Shown: positions 9,670 to 17,349 of the stretch, in pieces
Position numbering within the stretch: the stretch's first letter is position 1
Layout of the letters: each line of letters opens with the position of its first letter
Assembly (NCBI RefSeq): GCF_002252635.1
Contig: NZ_NQKX01000001.1
Span: 124,001 to 188,000, forward strand
Direction of reading: 5' to 3'
DNA from: Synechococcus sp. MW101C3
Lineage (GTDB): Bacteria; Cyanobacteriota; Cyanobacteriia; PCC-6307; Cyanobiaceae
Length of the DNA: 64,000 nt
Program-made: the position numbers and the translations under genes
Notes under the pieces: generated by a model
Database searches by the model: none
The model's input: the letters and a program-made list of their open reading frames with translations, nothing else
What the model was told of the DNA's origin: nothing

Positions 9670-10200
9670 ATGCCCATGGAGCCGAGGAGAACACGCTGCG
9701 GCAGACGGCAACTGACGCTGCAACGGGCCCAGCGGCGCGCACCCTCGCAGGGCTTTCTGATGCCGTTCAGCTTTGCCGCCTCGTTGGTGCTGCTGCTCAG
9801 CGGTCTGTCGGTGCAGACGGCTGCGCTGCAGGCGCGGGCAAGGCTGGAGGCCGACCTCAAGCGCGACCGGGCCGAAGATGCCCTGGCTTCCGCCGCCCAG
9901 CAGGTGGTGGCCCAGCTCAGCGGGCCGTTTGCCTGCCTGCTCCACCTGCCCTCGGAGCGCTGGTCGGGGCAGGTGTGCGCTGAAGGTGTCACAACCTCTG
10001 CGCTCGTGGCCGGATCGGTGGCGGGGCTGTCCTATCGGGTGGTGGCCTGGAAACCCGCCGCTGCTGCGGAGCCCGCCCAGCTGCTGCTGCAGCTCGTCGG
10101 CGAGCAGGGTGCCGATGGCCTGCAACGTCGTTTTGCCGTGAGCCTGGCCGAGGAGGCCGGCGCGGCTCCGATCAGCGCCGTGCGGGGCATGGGGCTGTGA
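9670..10200 (+). CDS. PilX-like minor pilus protein without Glu+5
   Basis: 176 residues. A basic leader of about 28 residues ends at Gly and is followed by FLMPFSFAASLVLLLSGLSV, a hydrophobic helix placed like that of a prepilin but with Ser rather than Glu near +5, so membrane anchoring or cleavage may differ. A helical region rich in Ala and charged residues follows, as in PilX-type proteins encoded at the head of cyanobacterial minor-pilin operons. The stop overlaps the next gene's GTG start (GTGA). Start chosen: ATG at 9670; a shorter form is possible. Confidence 0.6.
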   Translation: MPMEPRRTRCGRRQLTLQRAQRRAPSQGFLMPFSFAASLVLLLSGLSVQTAALQARARLEADLKRDRAEDALASAAQQVVAQLSGPFACLLHLPSERWSGQVCAEGVTTSALVAGSVAGLSYRVVAWKPAAAAEPAQLLLQLVGEQGADGLQRRFAVSLAEEAGAAPISAVRGMGL

Positions 10201-10634
10201 CGCTCACCGAAGCGATCATGGCTGTGGCGGTGTTCAGCCTTTCTGCCACCAGCTCGGTGCGGCTATGGGGCTCCAGTGCCGTCTGGAGCCAGGCCGCCGC
10301 CGCACGCGAGGCCTTGGCCAGCGGCATCGAGGCGGATCTGCTGCGACGCACCCACCACCTGCGGGCGAGCGTGGCGCGCGACCAGCCCGCTCCCGCCTCT
10401 TGCGAAGTGGCGGCGGCATGGATGGTCTCCCGCCTGGCGAGCGGCGCCTCATCCCTGCCGCAGGGCGTGCGCAAGCAGCTGGAGCTGGTTCCGGATGGCG
10501 GTGCCGTGTGGCTGATCTACACCGCTGCCGAGGGGCAGTTGGAACGGCGGCGGTTGTTCAGTGCCGCAGCCCATGGCCTTTGCCCGGTGGTTCCCGAGCT
10601 GCCAGCGATGACGGATCTGGAGGTGGGGGCATGA
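10197..10634 (+). CDS. Pilin-like protein apparently lacking a prepilin leader
   Basis: 145 residues from the GTG at 10197, overlapping the previous stop. The protein begins MTLTEAIMAVAVFSLSATSS, so the initiator Met occupies what would be mature position +1 and Glu falls exactly at +5. No ATG, GTG or TTG lies upstream in this frame before the nearest stop (near 9983), so a normal basic leader is not available in frame. Upstream codons would read GHGA before position +1. Possibilities are a leaderless pilin, a frameshift or small indel at the junction, or an uncommon start codon. The next gene starts in the overlapping ATGA at 10631. The context is a coupled minor-pilin operon. Confidence 0.6.
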   Translation: MTLTEAIMAVAVFSLSATSSVRLWGSSAVWSQAAAAREALASGIEADLLRRTHHLRASVARDQPAPASCEVAAAWMVSRLASGASSLPQGVRKQLELVPDGGAVWLIYTAAEGQLERRRLFSAAAHGLCPVVPELPAMTDLEVGA

Positions 10635-11151
10635 CCCCGCAACGGCCGCAGGGGGGGACACGGTGCTGGAGGGGGTGATCACGGCGCTGATCCTCGCTCT
10701 GCTGGCGGCGCTGGCCCTGCGCGACAGCGGCGAAACGCTGGCCCGCCAGCGGCTGGAGGCGGCGACCCGGCGGATCGCCCTGGCGATCGAGCACGGCCGG
10801 GCGGCTGCTGAGGCCAGCGGCCAACCCTGTGCTCTGGAGCTGGGCGAGCTGGGCTGGCAGGCGCCCACGGGGGGCGAGCTGCCCGGTTGCGCGCAGCCGA
10901 TCACGGGCCTCGATGACGGTGGGCAAGCGGCCGGTGTGGAGCTGAGCCACAACCTGCCCGCCGCCCTGCGCTTCAGCAGCACCGGGCTGGTGCTCGATGG
11001 GGGAACGGTGGTGCTGAGCAGCGAGGGCACGGAGTTGCGTCGCTGCCTGGTGATTGCCCTTCCCCTGGGGTTCGTGCGCCTTGGCCGTTATGTGGGCCCG
11101 GGCCAGGCCCCTCCCGACAGTGCCGCCTGCGGCCCCGACCCCACGCTTTGA
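10631..11151 (+). CDS. FimT/GspH-like prepilin with out-of-frame leader (G7 tract)
   Basis: The ATG at 10631 overlaps the previous stop (ATGA) and encodes MTPQRPQGG before a run of seven G (10651-10657). In the sequence as given that frame ends after about 15 codons, while the pilin body is in another frame, starting at best with GTG at 10663 (162 residues). One extra G, or a -1 slip in the run, joins them as MTPQRPQGG followed by DTVLEGVITALILALLAAL, a textbook prepilin with Glu at +5. The body ends with a FimT-like C-terminal domain. It could be a sequencing indel, phase variation, programmed frameshifting or a recent mutation. The next gene overlaps the stop. Confidence 0.65.
10651..10657 (+). 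repeat. G7 homopolymer between prepilin leader and body
   Basis: Seven consecutive G lie in the codons for the Gly-Gly that would precede the pilin cleavage site. In frame with the upstream ATG they are read as part of CAG GGG GGG ACA; slipping back one base gives GGG GGG GAC ACG and opens the pilin frame. Such tracts are prone to length change and ribosome slippage. Confidence 0.8.
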
Positions 11152-11156
11152 GCCCA

Positions 11157-11849
11157 ATGACGCTGCGTTTGACTCTCTCCTGCGCCCGCCGCCCTGCCGC
11201 GACGCGCAGGGGGTTCGGGCTGGTGGAGATGCTGCTGGCGATGACCCTGGGCCTGGGCTTCTGCGGGGTGGTGATCCAGGCCCTGGTGGGAGAAGGGCGC
11301 CATGCCCAGCAGTTCACCCGTGCCCTGCGCGAACGCGGCAACCAACAGCGGGCGCTGGCGTTGATCCGCAGCGACCTCGTGCGGGCCCTCTCGGTTGCCG
11401 ACGACCCTGCCAAGGGCACCAGCCGTTGTGGCCTGGCTGGACGTACCGCAGTGTTGCGTCTGCACACGCCCGAGGGCACGATTGATTACAGCGTGGGAGC
11501 CGCGCCGAGTGGCATCTGGCAGGGGCGGGTGCTGGTGCGCTGCGGACCCGCCTATGGCCTCCATGGCCAGGTGAACCCCGGCAGCGTGTTCCAGAGCCGA
11601 GTGGTGCTCGACCGTCTTGCTGCTGAAGCCACGCCATGGAAGGGATGCGCCGCCCTGCTGGGGAGACCGGCGGCGCCAGCCGGGGGCCTCCATCCCCACG
11701 ACCTTGCCGGTTCTTCGCGGTTGCCGTTCTCTGCCTGCCTGGATCGCGAGAGCGAGGTGGTTGGCCTGCGGCTGGAGCAGAGCTTTCCGGGCGGAGCGGG
11801 GCGCAGCGAGCAGCGCCTGAGCACGGAGGCGGCGGCCGGAGCGGGGTGA
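11157..11849 (+). CDS. Type IV prepilin-like protein (PilW-type)
   Basis: 230 residues from the ATG at 11157; a TTG at 11148 overlapping the previous stop is an alternative. A 19-residue Arg-rich leader ends in Gly, followed by FGLVEMLLAMTLGLGFCGVV with Glu at +5. The C-terminal region is long, Gly-rich and contains several Cys, as in PilW-like minor pilins. It is the last gene of the coupled cluster 9670-11849, and a PilZ gene follows 37 bp later in the same direction. Confidence 0.75.
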   Translation: MTLRLTLSCARRPAATRRGFGLVEMLLAMTLGLGFCGVVIQALVGEGRHAQQFTRALRERGNQQRALALIRSDLVRALSVADDPAKGTSRCGLAGRTAVLRLHTPEGTIDYSVGAAPSGIWQGRVLVRCGPAYGLHGQVNPGSVFQSRVVLDRLAAEATPWKGCAALLGRPAAPAGGLHPHDLAGSSRLPFSACLDRESEVVGLRLEQSFPGGAGRSEQRLSTEAAAGAG

Positions 11850-11886
11850 TTGATCTAATGTTGCGGTATTAATAGCCGGCAATGCT

Positions 11887-12351
11887 GTGGGAGGAGACAG
11901 CAACAATCCTCTCCACAGCGAGTCTGCTGGCGAGGGGCTTTCCGACCAGGTGCCACCTCCCCAGCCAGAGGGGTATCTCCCGTCTGACCGCGCCAATGTG
12001 CGCCGCGTCTTGCCGGAGCCATTGAGCGCCATCATCAGCTTCCCGTCCCTGGAGGGCCAGCCCTGGTTCAACGTGGATGTGCTGGATTTGAGCGAAGGTG
12101 GCCTGCGCCTTCAGATCGCCCTGCCTCCTGGCCTCAACCTCGAGAAAGGCCAAGAGGGCGTTATCAGCCTGATCCTTCGGCGTTCAGACCCACCGTGCAT
12201 TTCCAATTTCACAGTGCGCTGGGTCGAGATCAATTCGCTGATCTCGGTGGCAGGTGTGGCCTTTGAGCAGCCGTTGACCCTGCCGGTCTTGCCCTCAGGG
12301 GGCAGCGGCGAAGCGATCCCTGCGGCGAAGCTCTCTGAGCAAACACCCTGA
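11887..12351 (+). CDS. PilZ domain protein (c-di-GMP receptor)
   Basis: 154 residues from a GTG at 11887. Residues about 35-130 form a PilZ domain: both c-di-GMP binding signatures are present, RANVR (RxxxR) near residue 36 and DLSEGG (D/NxSxxG) about 34 residues later. The N-terminal 30 residues are polar and probably disordered. PilZ proteins transmit the second messenger to pilus motors or to exopolysaccharide machinery; the gene follows a minor-pilin operon directly, so pilus control is the natural reading. An EAL phosphodiesterase gene at 36865 could lower the same messenger. Confidence 0.82.
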   Translation: MGGDSNNPLHSESAGEGLSDQVPPPQPEGYLPSDRANVRRVLPEPLSAIISFPSLEGQPWFNVDVLDLSEGGLRLQIALPPGLNLEKGQEGVISLILRRSDPPCISNFTVRWVEINSLISVAGVAFEQPLTLPVLPSGGSGEAIPAAKLSEQTP

Positions 12352-12380
12352 GCCCCGGCCGGGTTCATGGGCCACTCGCT

Positions 12381-12965
12381 TCAGCGGCAACCCGTAGCTG
12401 CATCGGGAATCAGGTTCACCACCCTTGACATCATGGTGACGCCGTCCACCGAGACCGTATAGGTCCACTGCAGTCGGTTGAGGTCGGTGTCGGAGACGGT
12501 GGGGCCCGTGCGGGTGAGGGAAACACCCGGCGGGGCGGTGGGCGGCTCCGGGAAGGCAGCAATCATGCGTTCCGCCATGCCCCCGTCCGGGCAGGCGTCG
12601 CGCTGGTTTTCGGCCGCTGCAAGGGCGGCGCTGCGGCAGGCGCCAGGGGTACCGCCGGGAATGGCCGCCTCGCCACACTCCTCGCCACAGCAGCTGAAGC
12701 GACTGTTGAGCTCGCGGATCAAGGCCAGATCCTGAGCGATGAGGCGCTCCAGCTCATCAGCGTTGTCTATGGGGCGACCAGAGCGGTTGTTCGCCATCAA
12801 CGTGACGGTGGTGCCGCTGACCACGATGGTGATCAGAATGGCTGCCAGCAGAAACTCCATCAGGCTGAAGCCTTCGTTGGCGGTGTCCGCTCCATGACCT
12901 GCCGCGTCAATGAGCCGCTGGCGCCGCATCCTCAGGAGCCGCAACCGCAGGAGGTCTGTGGTCAT
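12381..12965 (-). CDS. Type IV prepilin-like protein (PilV-type)
   Basis: 194 residues from the ATG at 12965; an in-frame ATG at 12932 would give a 20-residue leader, and the frame is open further up to 13052. The leader ends NEG and is followed by FSLMEFLLAAILITIVVSGT, with Glu at +5. The body has a CC pair and further Cys like the prepilin at 981. It lies convergent to the PilZ gene, 29 bp away, and is not in the coupled operon. Probably another minor pilin of the same pilus system. Confidence 0.72.
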   Translation of the reverse strand: MTTDLLRLRLLRMRRQRLIDAAGHGADTANEGFSLMEFLLAAILITIVVSGTTVTLMANNRSGRPIDNADELERLIAQDLALIRELNSRFSCCGEECGEAAIPGGTPGACRSAALAAAENQRDACPDGGMAERMIAAFPEPPTAPPGVSLTRTGPTVSDTDLNRLQWTYTVSVDGVTMMSRVVNLIPDAATGCR

Positions 12966-13293
12966 ACCGGGCCGAAACGTATGAACCTGAAAGATCGGGA
13001 AGAAAGGCGGCAGGAGGGGAGCAGAGATTGGAAATAGCTGAGAGTTGGGCATTGAATGGCTAAGCCCTCCTCAACATAAGCGCGAAAACTTGGTGATGTG
13101 TTCAGCTTGATGTGTTCCGGACACGCAAGCCATCGTGCGCTGATGACGTTGTCGGGCCGGCTTGGATGCCACCAGAATCCTGGCGTCTTCCTTGCTGAGC
13201 GCCATAGCGGGCCCGTAGAGGGACACTTACACTCTCTTCATACTTGGCAGCTAGGCCCGTCCGGCATGAGACGCCCCTCGCCCGGTCCGCGCG
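12966..13293. other. Intergenic region between divergent prepilin and histidine kinase genes
   Basis: About 330 bp between the start of the minus-strand prepilin and the plus-strand kinase. It should hold both promoters. No convincing -35/-10 pair, hairpin or small gene could be assigned by eye. Part may encode a longer N-terminus of the prepilin (frame open to 13052). Confidence 0.4.
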
Positions 13294-14763
13294 TTGGCTG
13301 AGAACCCAGCACCAAGGCGGCGGCGCTCGCGGGCCTCGATCCGCCGCCAGCTGCAGATCACAAGCCTGCTCGCCATCCTGGTGGGGTACGCGGTGTTGGT
13401 TTTTTCCAACGGGCTGATCGCCAGCAAGGTACGGCGTGACCGCCACCGCCAGACGGTGTTTGAAGTGCATCAGGCGCTGCTGCGCGCGCCGGTGCCCCGC
13501 AGTGCGGCCGAGATCCAGGCGCGGCTGGATCAGTTGCTCACACCAGGACTGCTGATCTGGGTGGAGACGGCCGCCGGAAAGCCCTACAAAGTGACGCAGC
13601 GCGAGAACACCTTCGGGCTGGGCCCACTTGGGCCCTTGGCGGCCCAGCTGGCGCTCATCGCTCGGGGGAAGCCCAATGCGATGACGTTGCGGCTGAGCGG
13701 CAACACCTTTCTGCTCTCCACCCAGCCGGTGCGCCTGTCTGGCGGTGGCGCCCTGCTGCGCTACATGGAGGATTTCACCGCCGATGTGAGGCGGCAGATC
13801 AATGCCCAGGACCTGCTGATCGCGGTGGCGGTGCTCACGGCTCTGCTCACCAGTGCGCTGATGCGGCTGGCGTTGGATCGGGGCCTCAGCCCGCTGGGCC
13901 GGCTCAGCGCCCGGCTGGAAGACGTGACGTTGCCGAACCAGAGCCTCTCGGCGGAGGGCCTGAAGGTGGACGAGCAACCTCGGGAACTGCAGCAGATCGC
14001 CGCCTCCTTCAACGACCTGCTCGACCGGCTGGCCACCTCCTGGGAGCGGCAGACCTCGTTTGCAGATGGCGTGGCTCACGAATTGCGCACGCCGATCACG
14101 CTGATCAGTGGGTATGCGCAGCGTCTGCGGCGCCAGATCCCTACCAGCGCCCCGGAGAGCCGGCCTCTGGCTTTGATCGAGAGCGAATCCGCCCGCATGG
14201 GACGCCTGGTGACCGACCTGCTCGACATCGCCAGAGACGATGCCGGCCGTTTGGATCTGGCCTTGCGGGAACTGGATCTCGACCAGGAGCTGTTGGAAGC
14301 CTATGAACGCCTCACCCTCTACACCACCGGTCGCCTGCGGCTGATCCCCTCAGAAGAGCGGGAGCCGCTGCGGGCCTGGGGTGACGCCGATCGGCTGCAG
14401 CAGTGCCTCACCAACCTGGTGGAGAACGCGCTCAAGCACACACCGGTGGGCTGCCCGATCGAGCTGTTCGCCGACGGCAGCCAGCGCGAGGTGGTGGTGC
14501 ATGTGCGCGACCACGGCCCGGGGGTGCATCCCGGCGACCGACGCCGCATCTTCGATCGGTTCGTGCGAGGGGCACCGGCGAGCGGAGTGCCAGCCAACCT
14601 GGTGGGCAGCGGCAGTGGCCTGGGACTCTCGGTGGTGAAGCTGCTGATGGAACGCATGGACGGCACAGCGCGGGTGGCGGAAACCCCGGGCGGCGGCGCC
14701 GATTTTCAGCTGAAGTTGCGGCGGATCAGCCCGCACCTGCAGGAGGACCCTCCTTCAGCATGA
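13294..14763 (+). CDS. Membrane-bound sensor histidine kinase
   Basis: 489 residues from a TTG at 13294. An Arg-rich N-terminus precedes TM1 (about 20-44). A periplasmic sensor domain of roughly 125 residues follows, then TM2 (about 173-193), HAMP, the H-box FADGVAHELRTPIT with phospho-acceptor His262, the N-box NLVENALKHTP, and G-boxes VRDHGPGV and GSGLGLSVV. All catalytic elements are intact. It autophosphorylates and presumably passes phosphate to the OmpR-type regulator encoded convergently next door, whose 3' end it overlaps by 38 bp. The signal sensed is unknown. Confidence 0.88.
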   Translation: MAENPAPRRRRSRASIRRQLQITSLLAILVGYAVLVFSNGLIASKVRRDRHRQTVFEVHQALLRAPVPRSAAEIQARLDQLLTPGLLIWVETAAGKPYKVTQRENTFGLGPLGPLAAQLALIARGKPNAMTLRLSGNTFLLSTQPVRLSGGGALLRYMEDFTADVRRQINAQDLLIAVAVLTALLTSALMRLALDRGLSPLGRLSARLEDVTLPNQSLSAEGLKVDEQPRELQQIAASFNDLLDRLATSWERQTSFADGVAHELRTPITLISGYAQRLRRQIPTSAPESRPLALIESESARMGRLVTDLLDIARDDAGRLDLALRELDLDQELLEAYERLTLYTTGRLRLIPSEEREPLRAWGDADRLQQCLTNLVENALKHTPVGCPIELFADGSQREVVVHVRDHGPGVHPGDRRRIFDRFVRGAPASGVPANLVGSGSGLGLSVVKLLMERMDGTARVAETPGGGADFQLKLRRISPHLQEDPPSA

Positions 14764-15460
14764 ACCCCACACCTCGCACCGTCTGAATCAAGGTGGGCTG
14801 GCCCTCCTGCTCAAGCTTGCGACGCAGGTAACGGATGTAGACGTCGAGCAGGTTGTCGTCGCCGTAGTGGTTGTCGCCCCACACGGTCTGCAGGATCGTT
14901 TCGCGCTTGAGCACGCGGTTGGGCTCCGAGAGCAGGCAGAGCAACAGGTCGTACTCACGAACGGTGAGGTTGATCGGGATGCCGTTGCGGGACACCTCGC
15001 GGCTGCCGGTGTCGACGCTGAGGTTGCCGAGGCTCACCACCGCGGCGTCGTCGTTGGTGGCTTCTTCGTTGGGGATGGAACGGCGGATCAGGGCCCGCAC
15101 CCGGGCGAGCAGTTCCTCAAGCGAAAATGGCTTGGTGACGTAGTCGTCGGCGCCGGAATCGAGCGCCTCCACCCGCTCGCGCACGTCATCGCGGGCGGTG
15201 AGCATCAGCACGGGGGTTTTGATGCCGCTGCGGCGGATGCGACGGCACACCTCCACGCCTGAAAAATCTGGCAGGGTCCAGTCGAGCATCACCAGATCGA
15301 ACACCTGGTCGCGAAGCAGCGAGAGGGCGTTCTGACCGCTGTCGGCCTGCTCGAGGCTATAGCCCTCCACCTTCAGCTCCTGGCTGAGAAAGCGGCGCAG
15401 TTCGGGATCGTCATCGACGATCAGGACACGATGGTTTTTGGGGTCCACCAGGTCGGTCAT
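14726..15460 (-). CDS. OmpR-family two-component response regulator
   Basis: 244 residues from the ATG at 15460; the frame extends 12 codons upstream but the conserved receiver starts after this Met. The receiver domain has acidic residues DDD at 16-18, phospho-acceptor Asp60 in LVMLDWTLPDFSG, Thr in LTARDD and Lys in VTKPFS. The C-terminal winged helix has the usual REYDLLLCLLSEPNRVL and the recognition-helix region LDVYIRYLRRKLE. It pairs by position with the convergent kinase, and the 3' ends overlap. Target genes are unknown; an exact orthologue among RpaA/RpaB/NblR-like regulators is not assigned. Confidence 0.88.
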   Translation of the reverse strand: MTDLVDPKNHRVLIVDDDPELRRFLSQELKVEGYSLEQADSGQNALSLLRDQVFDLVMLDWTLPDFSGVEVCRRIRRSGIKTPVLMLTARDDVRERVEALDSGADDYVTKPFSLEELLARVRALIRRSIPNEEATNDDAAVVSLGNLSVDTGSREVSRNGIPINLTVREYDLLLCLLSEPNRVLKRETILQTVWGDNHYGDDNLLDVYIRYLRRKLEQEGQPTLIQTVRGVGFMLKEGPPAGAG

Positions 15461-15660
15461 CGCAAACAATCCCGTGTTGGTCAGTGTGCCCTGCAAAGGC
15501 CTGGCCGGGAGCTCGGCGCTCCACCACGGAAACGTAATGGGTAGCGGCCGCTGCAGTTTGCCGCTGACCGGTGGCTCTCACCCCTTCCTCACCCTATACT
15601 CAGTGCATCTTCTCAGTCAGATGCCCTGGCGCTTGTGCTGCTGCTGCCGATGAGCCGGTT

Positions 15661-16539
15661 GTGATCCCCCTCTCCTTCCCACCCTTGAGCCTGCGGCTGT
15701 TCAACGGGCGGCCAGCCGGGCTGTCGGGGCGCATTGCCCGCTGGGGCCTGGTGGTGGTGCTGGCGTACGCGCTCGTGGCCTTGCTCACGCCGCTGCTGGT
15801 GCAGGCGGGGATGCTGCCGGATCCAAACGCCGGCCTGGAGAACCCGATCTATGCGGGCCCTTCCCTGGCCCATTGGTGTGGCACCGACCGCCTCGGCCGC
15901 GATGTGTGCAGCCGCACCCTGGCAGGCAGCGGCGTGGCCCTGCAGGTGGTGCTGCTGGCGCTGGTGGTGGCGCTCACGATCGGTGTGCCGCTGGGCATGG
16001 TGAGCGGCTATCTGGGTGGCCCGATCGATCGGCTGCTGGTGCTGCTGATGGACACGCTCTACACCCTGCCGGTGCTGTTGCTCTCGGTGGTGCTGGCTTT
16101 TCTGCTGGGCCGCGGCCTGCCCAATGCAGCGGCGGCGTTGTGTGTGGTGTATGTGCCGCAGTATTTCCGTGTGGTGCGCAACCAAACGGCCCAGGTGAAA
16201 GCCGAGCTGTATGTGGAGGCGGCGCGTTCGCTGGGGGCTGGCCCGTTATGGATCCTGCGCCACTATCTGCTGCGCAATGTGATCACCTCGGTGCCGGTGT
16301 TGCTCACCCTCAATGCAGCCGATGCAGTGCTGGTGCTGGGCGGGCTTGGATTTCTTGGCCTGGGGTTGCCCGAATCCATTCCCGAGTGGGGCGGTGATCT
16401 GCAGCAGGCACTCACTGCAGTGCCTACAGGGATCTGGTGGACGGCGCTTTACCCCGGCTTGGCAATGTTTTTGCTGGTGCTGGGCTTGTCGTTTCTGGGT
16501 GAAGGGCTGGAGAGCTGGTTGAGCGGCGAAACCGCCTGA
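15661..16539 (+). CDS. ABC transporter permease, DppC/OppC-like
   Basis: 292 residues from the GTG at 15661; the frame is open 30 codons further up but that part is not permease-like. One TM near residue 30 precedes the binding-protein-dependent permease domain with about five more TMs; the EAA loop reads EAARSLGAGPLWILRHYLLR. This is the type that pairs with a DppB-like permease, ATPases and a solute-binding protein for peptides or similar solutes. None of those partners is encoded next to it, so the permease is an orphan here. Neighbours are a response regulator and a pilin gene, neither obviously related. Confidence 0.82.
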   Translation: MIPLSFPPLSLRLFNGRPAGLSGRIARWGLVVVLAYALVALLTPLLVQAGMLPDPNAGLENPIYAGPSLAHWCGTDRLGRDVCSRTLAGSGVALQVVLLALVVALTIGVPLGMVSGYLGGPIDRLLVLLMDTLYTLPVLLLSVVLAFLLGRGLPNAAAALCVVYVPQYFRVVRNQTAQVKAELYVEAARSLGAGPLWILRHYLLRNVITSVPVLLTLNAADAVLVLGGLGFLGLGLPESIPEWGGDLQQALTAVPTGIWWTALYPGLAMFLLVLGLSFLGEGLESWLSGETA

Positions 16540-16553
16540 TTTTTCCAGTTGTC

Positions 16554-16572
16554 ATCGCCATTTGATGGCGAT
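16554..16572. repeat. Perfect 8-bp inverted repeat with 3-nt loop
   Basis: ATCGCCAT, a TTG loop and ATGGCGAT form a tight hairpin 15 bp after the permease stop. No U-run follows on either strand, so it is not a standard terminator; it could stabilise the mRNA 3' end or be an operator-like palindrome. Confidence 0.5.
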
Positions 16573-16794
16573 CAAGGTTTCAGCTCATCCAGGCAAGTTT
16601 GAGGGGCAGGACACAGCTGAAACTCTGCAGATCGTGGGCCTGCCTGCTTCGTGTCATGCTGGCATTTTCTGGGGTGTTCCTTCGTGTGAAGATCTCCACA
16701 TCAAGCCACCAGCCCTCTGCAAGACTCCCCTTTTGGTCGATCCTTTGCTAAGATAAGCATGGTTATTCACCAGCTCAACGCCCCATCCAGGCCC

Positions 16795-17229
16795 ATGAAA
16801 CTCTCTTCCAAAACCCAGCTTCAGCTGATCCGCTCCCTCAATACCCGCCGCGGCATCGCTCGCGCCTTCACGCTCGTTGAGCTGATGATTGTTGTGGCGA
16901 TCGTGGGCATTCTTTCCGCGGTGGCTCTGCCTACCTATCTGAACGCCCGGAACGCCGCTGCCGCCGGCGCCCGCATCGGCGAAGCCATCGGCATTGCCAA
17001 GGAATGTGCCACTGCTGCAGCCTCTGATATTGAAACTGGTGTTACAACTCCTAGCTCTGCAGTGACCCTTGTACAGACTTCAGGATGCACCGGCGGTGGT
17101 TCCGTCACAGCCAGTTTTACCGCTGGCGCTGCAGGTATCAGCTGCTTGGATGACACTTCTGACAGTAAGAGTGCCTCAGCCAAGATCACAGTTTCACCAG
17201 CAGGCGCAATCAGCTGCACCTTCACTTGA
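16795..17229 (+). CDS. Major-pilin-like type IV prepilin (PilA family)
   Basis: 144 residues from the ATG at 16795. An ATG at 16759 is in frame, but a TAAGAT box at 16749-16754 looks like a -10 element and would leave that start without a 5' leader. The 24-residue leader ends in Ala, then FTLVELMIVVAIVGILSAVA with Glu at +5. The helix continues into PTYLNARNAAAAGARIGEA, and a short C-terminal domain carries several Cys. A paralogue with a leader of the same length is at 23752. It is followed directly by a 15-bp tandem repeat and a strong terminator, as expected for a highly expressed monocistronic pilin. Confidence 0.85.
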   Translation: MKLSSKTQLQLIRSLNTRRGIARAFTLVELMIVVAIVGILSAVALPTYLNARNAAAAGARIGEAIGIAKECATAAASDIETGVTTPSSAVTLVQTSGCTGGGSVTASFTAGAAGISCLDDTSDSKSASAKITVSPAGAISCTFT

Positions 17230-17238
17230 TGATCAACA

Positions 17239-17335
17239 GGCCTGCTTACACCAGGCCTGCTTACACCAGGCCTGCTTACACCAGGCCTGCTTACACCAGG
17301 CCTGCTTACACCAGGCCTGCTTACACCAGGCCTGA
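17239..17335 (+). repeat. 15-bp minisatellite (six full copies plus a partial one)
   Basis: The unit GGCCTGCTTACACCA is repeated head to tail six times without visible variation from 17239 to 17328, followed by GGCCTGA. It begins 9 bp after the pilin stop codon and ends about 20 bp before the pilin terminator, so it lies in the 3' untranslated part of the pilin mRNA. Identical copies point to recent expansion by slippage. GGCC within each unit allows weak local pairing. Confidence 0.95.
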
Positions 17336-17349
17336 TTTCTTCTCTTGCT

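Noticed and set aside
16562-16756. 64-codon open frame before the pilin gene
   Set aside because: No ribosome binding site, no domain, and it overlaps the probable pilin promoter.
17239-17335. CRISPR array
   Set aside because: Copies are directly adjacent with no spacers and no cas genes are present.
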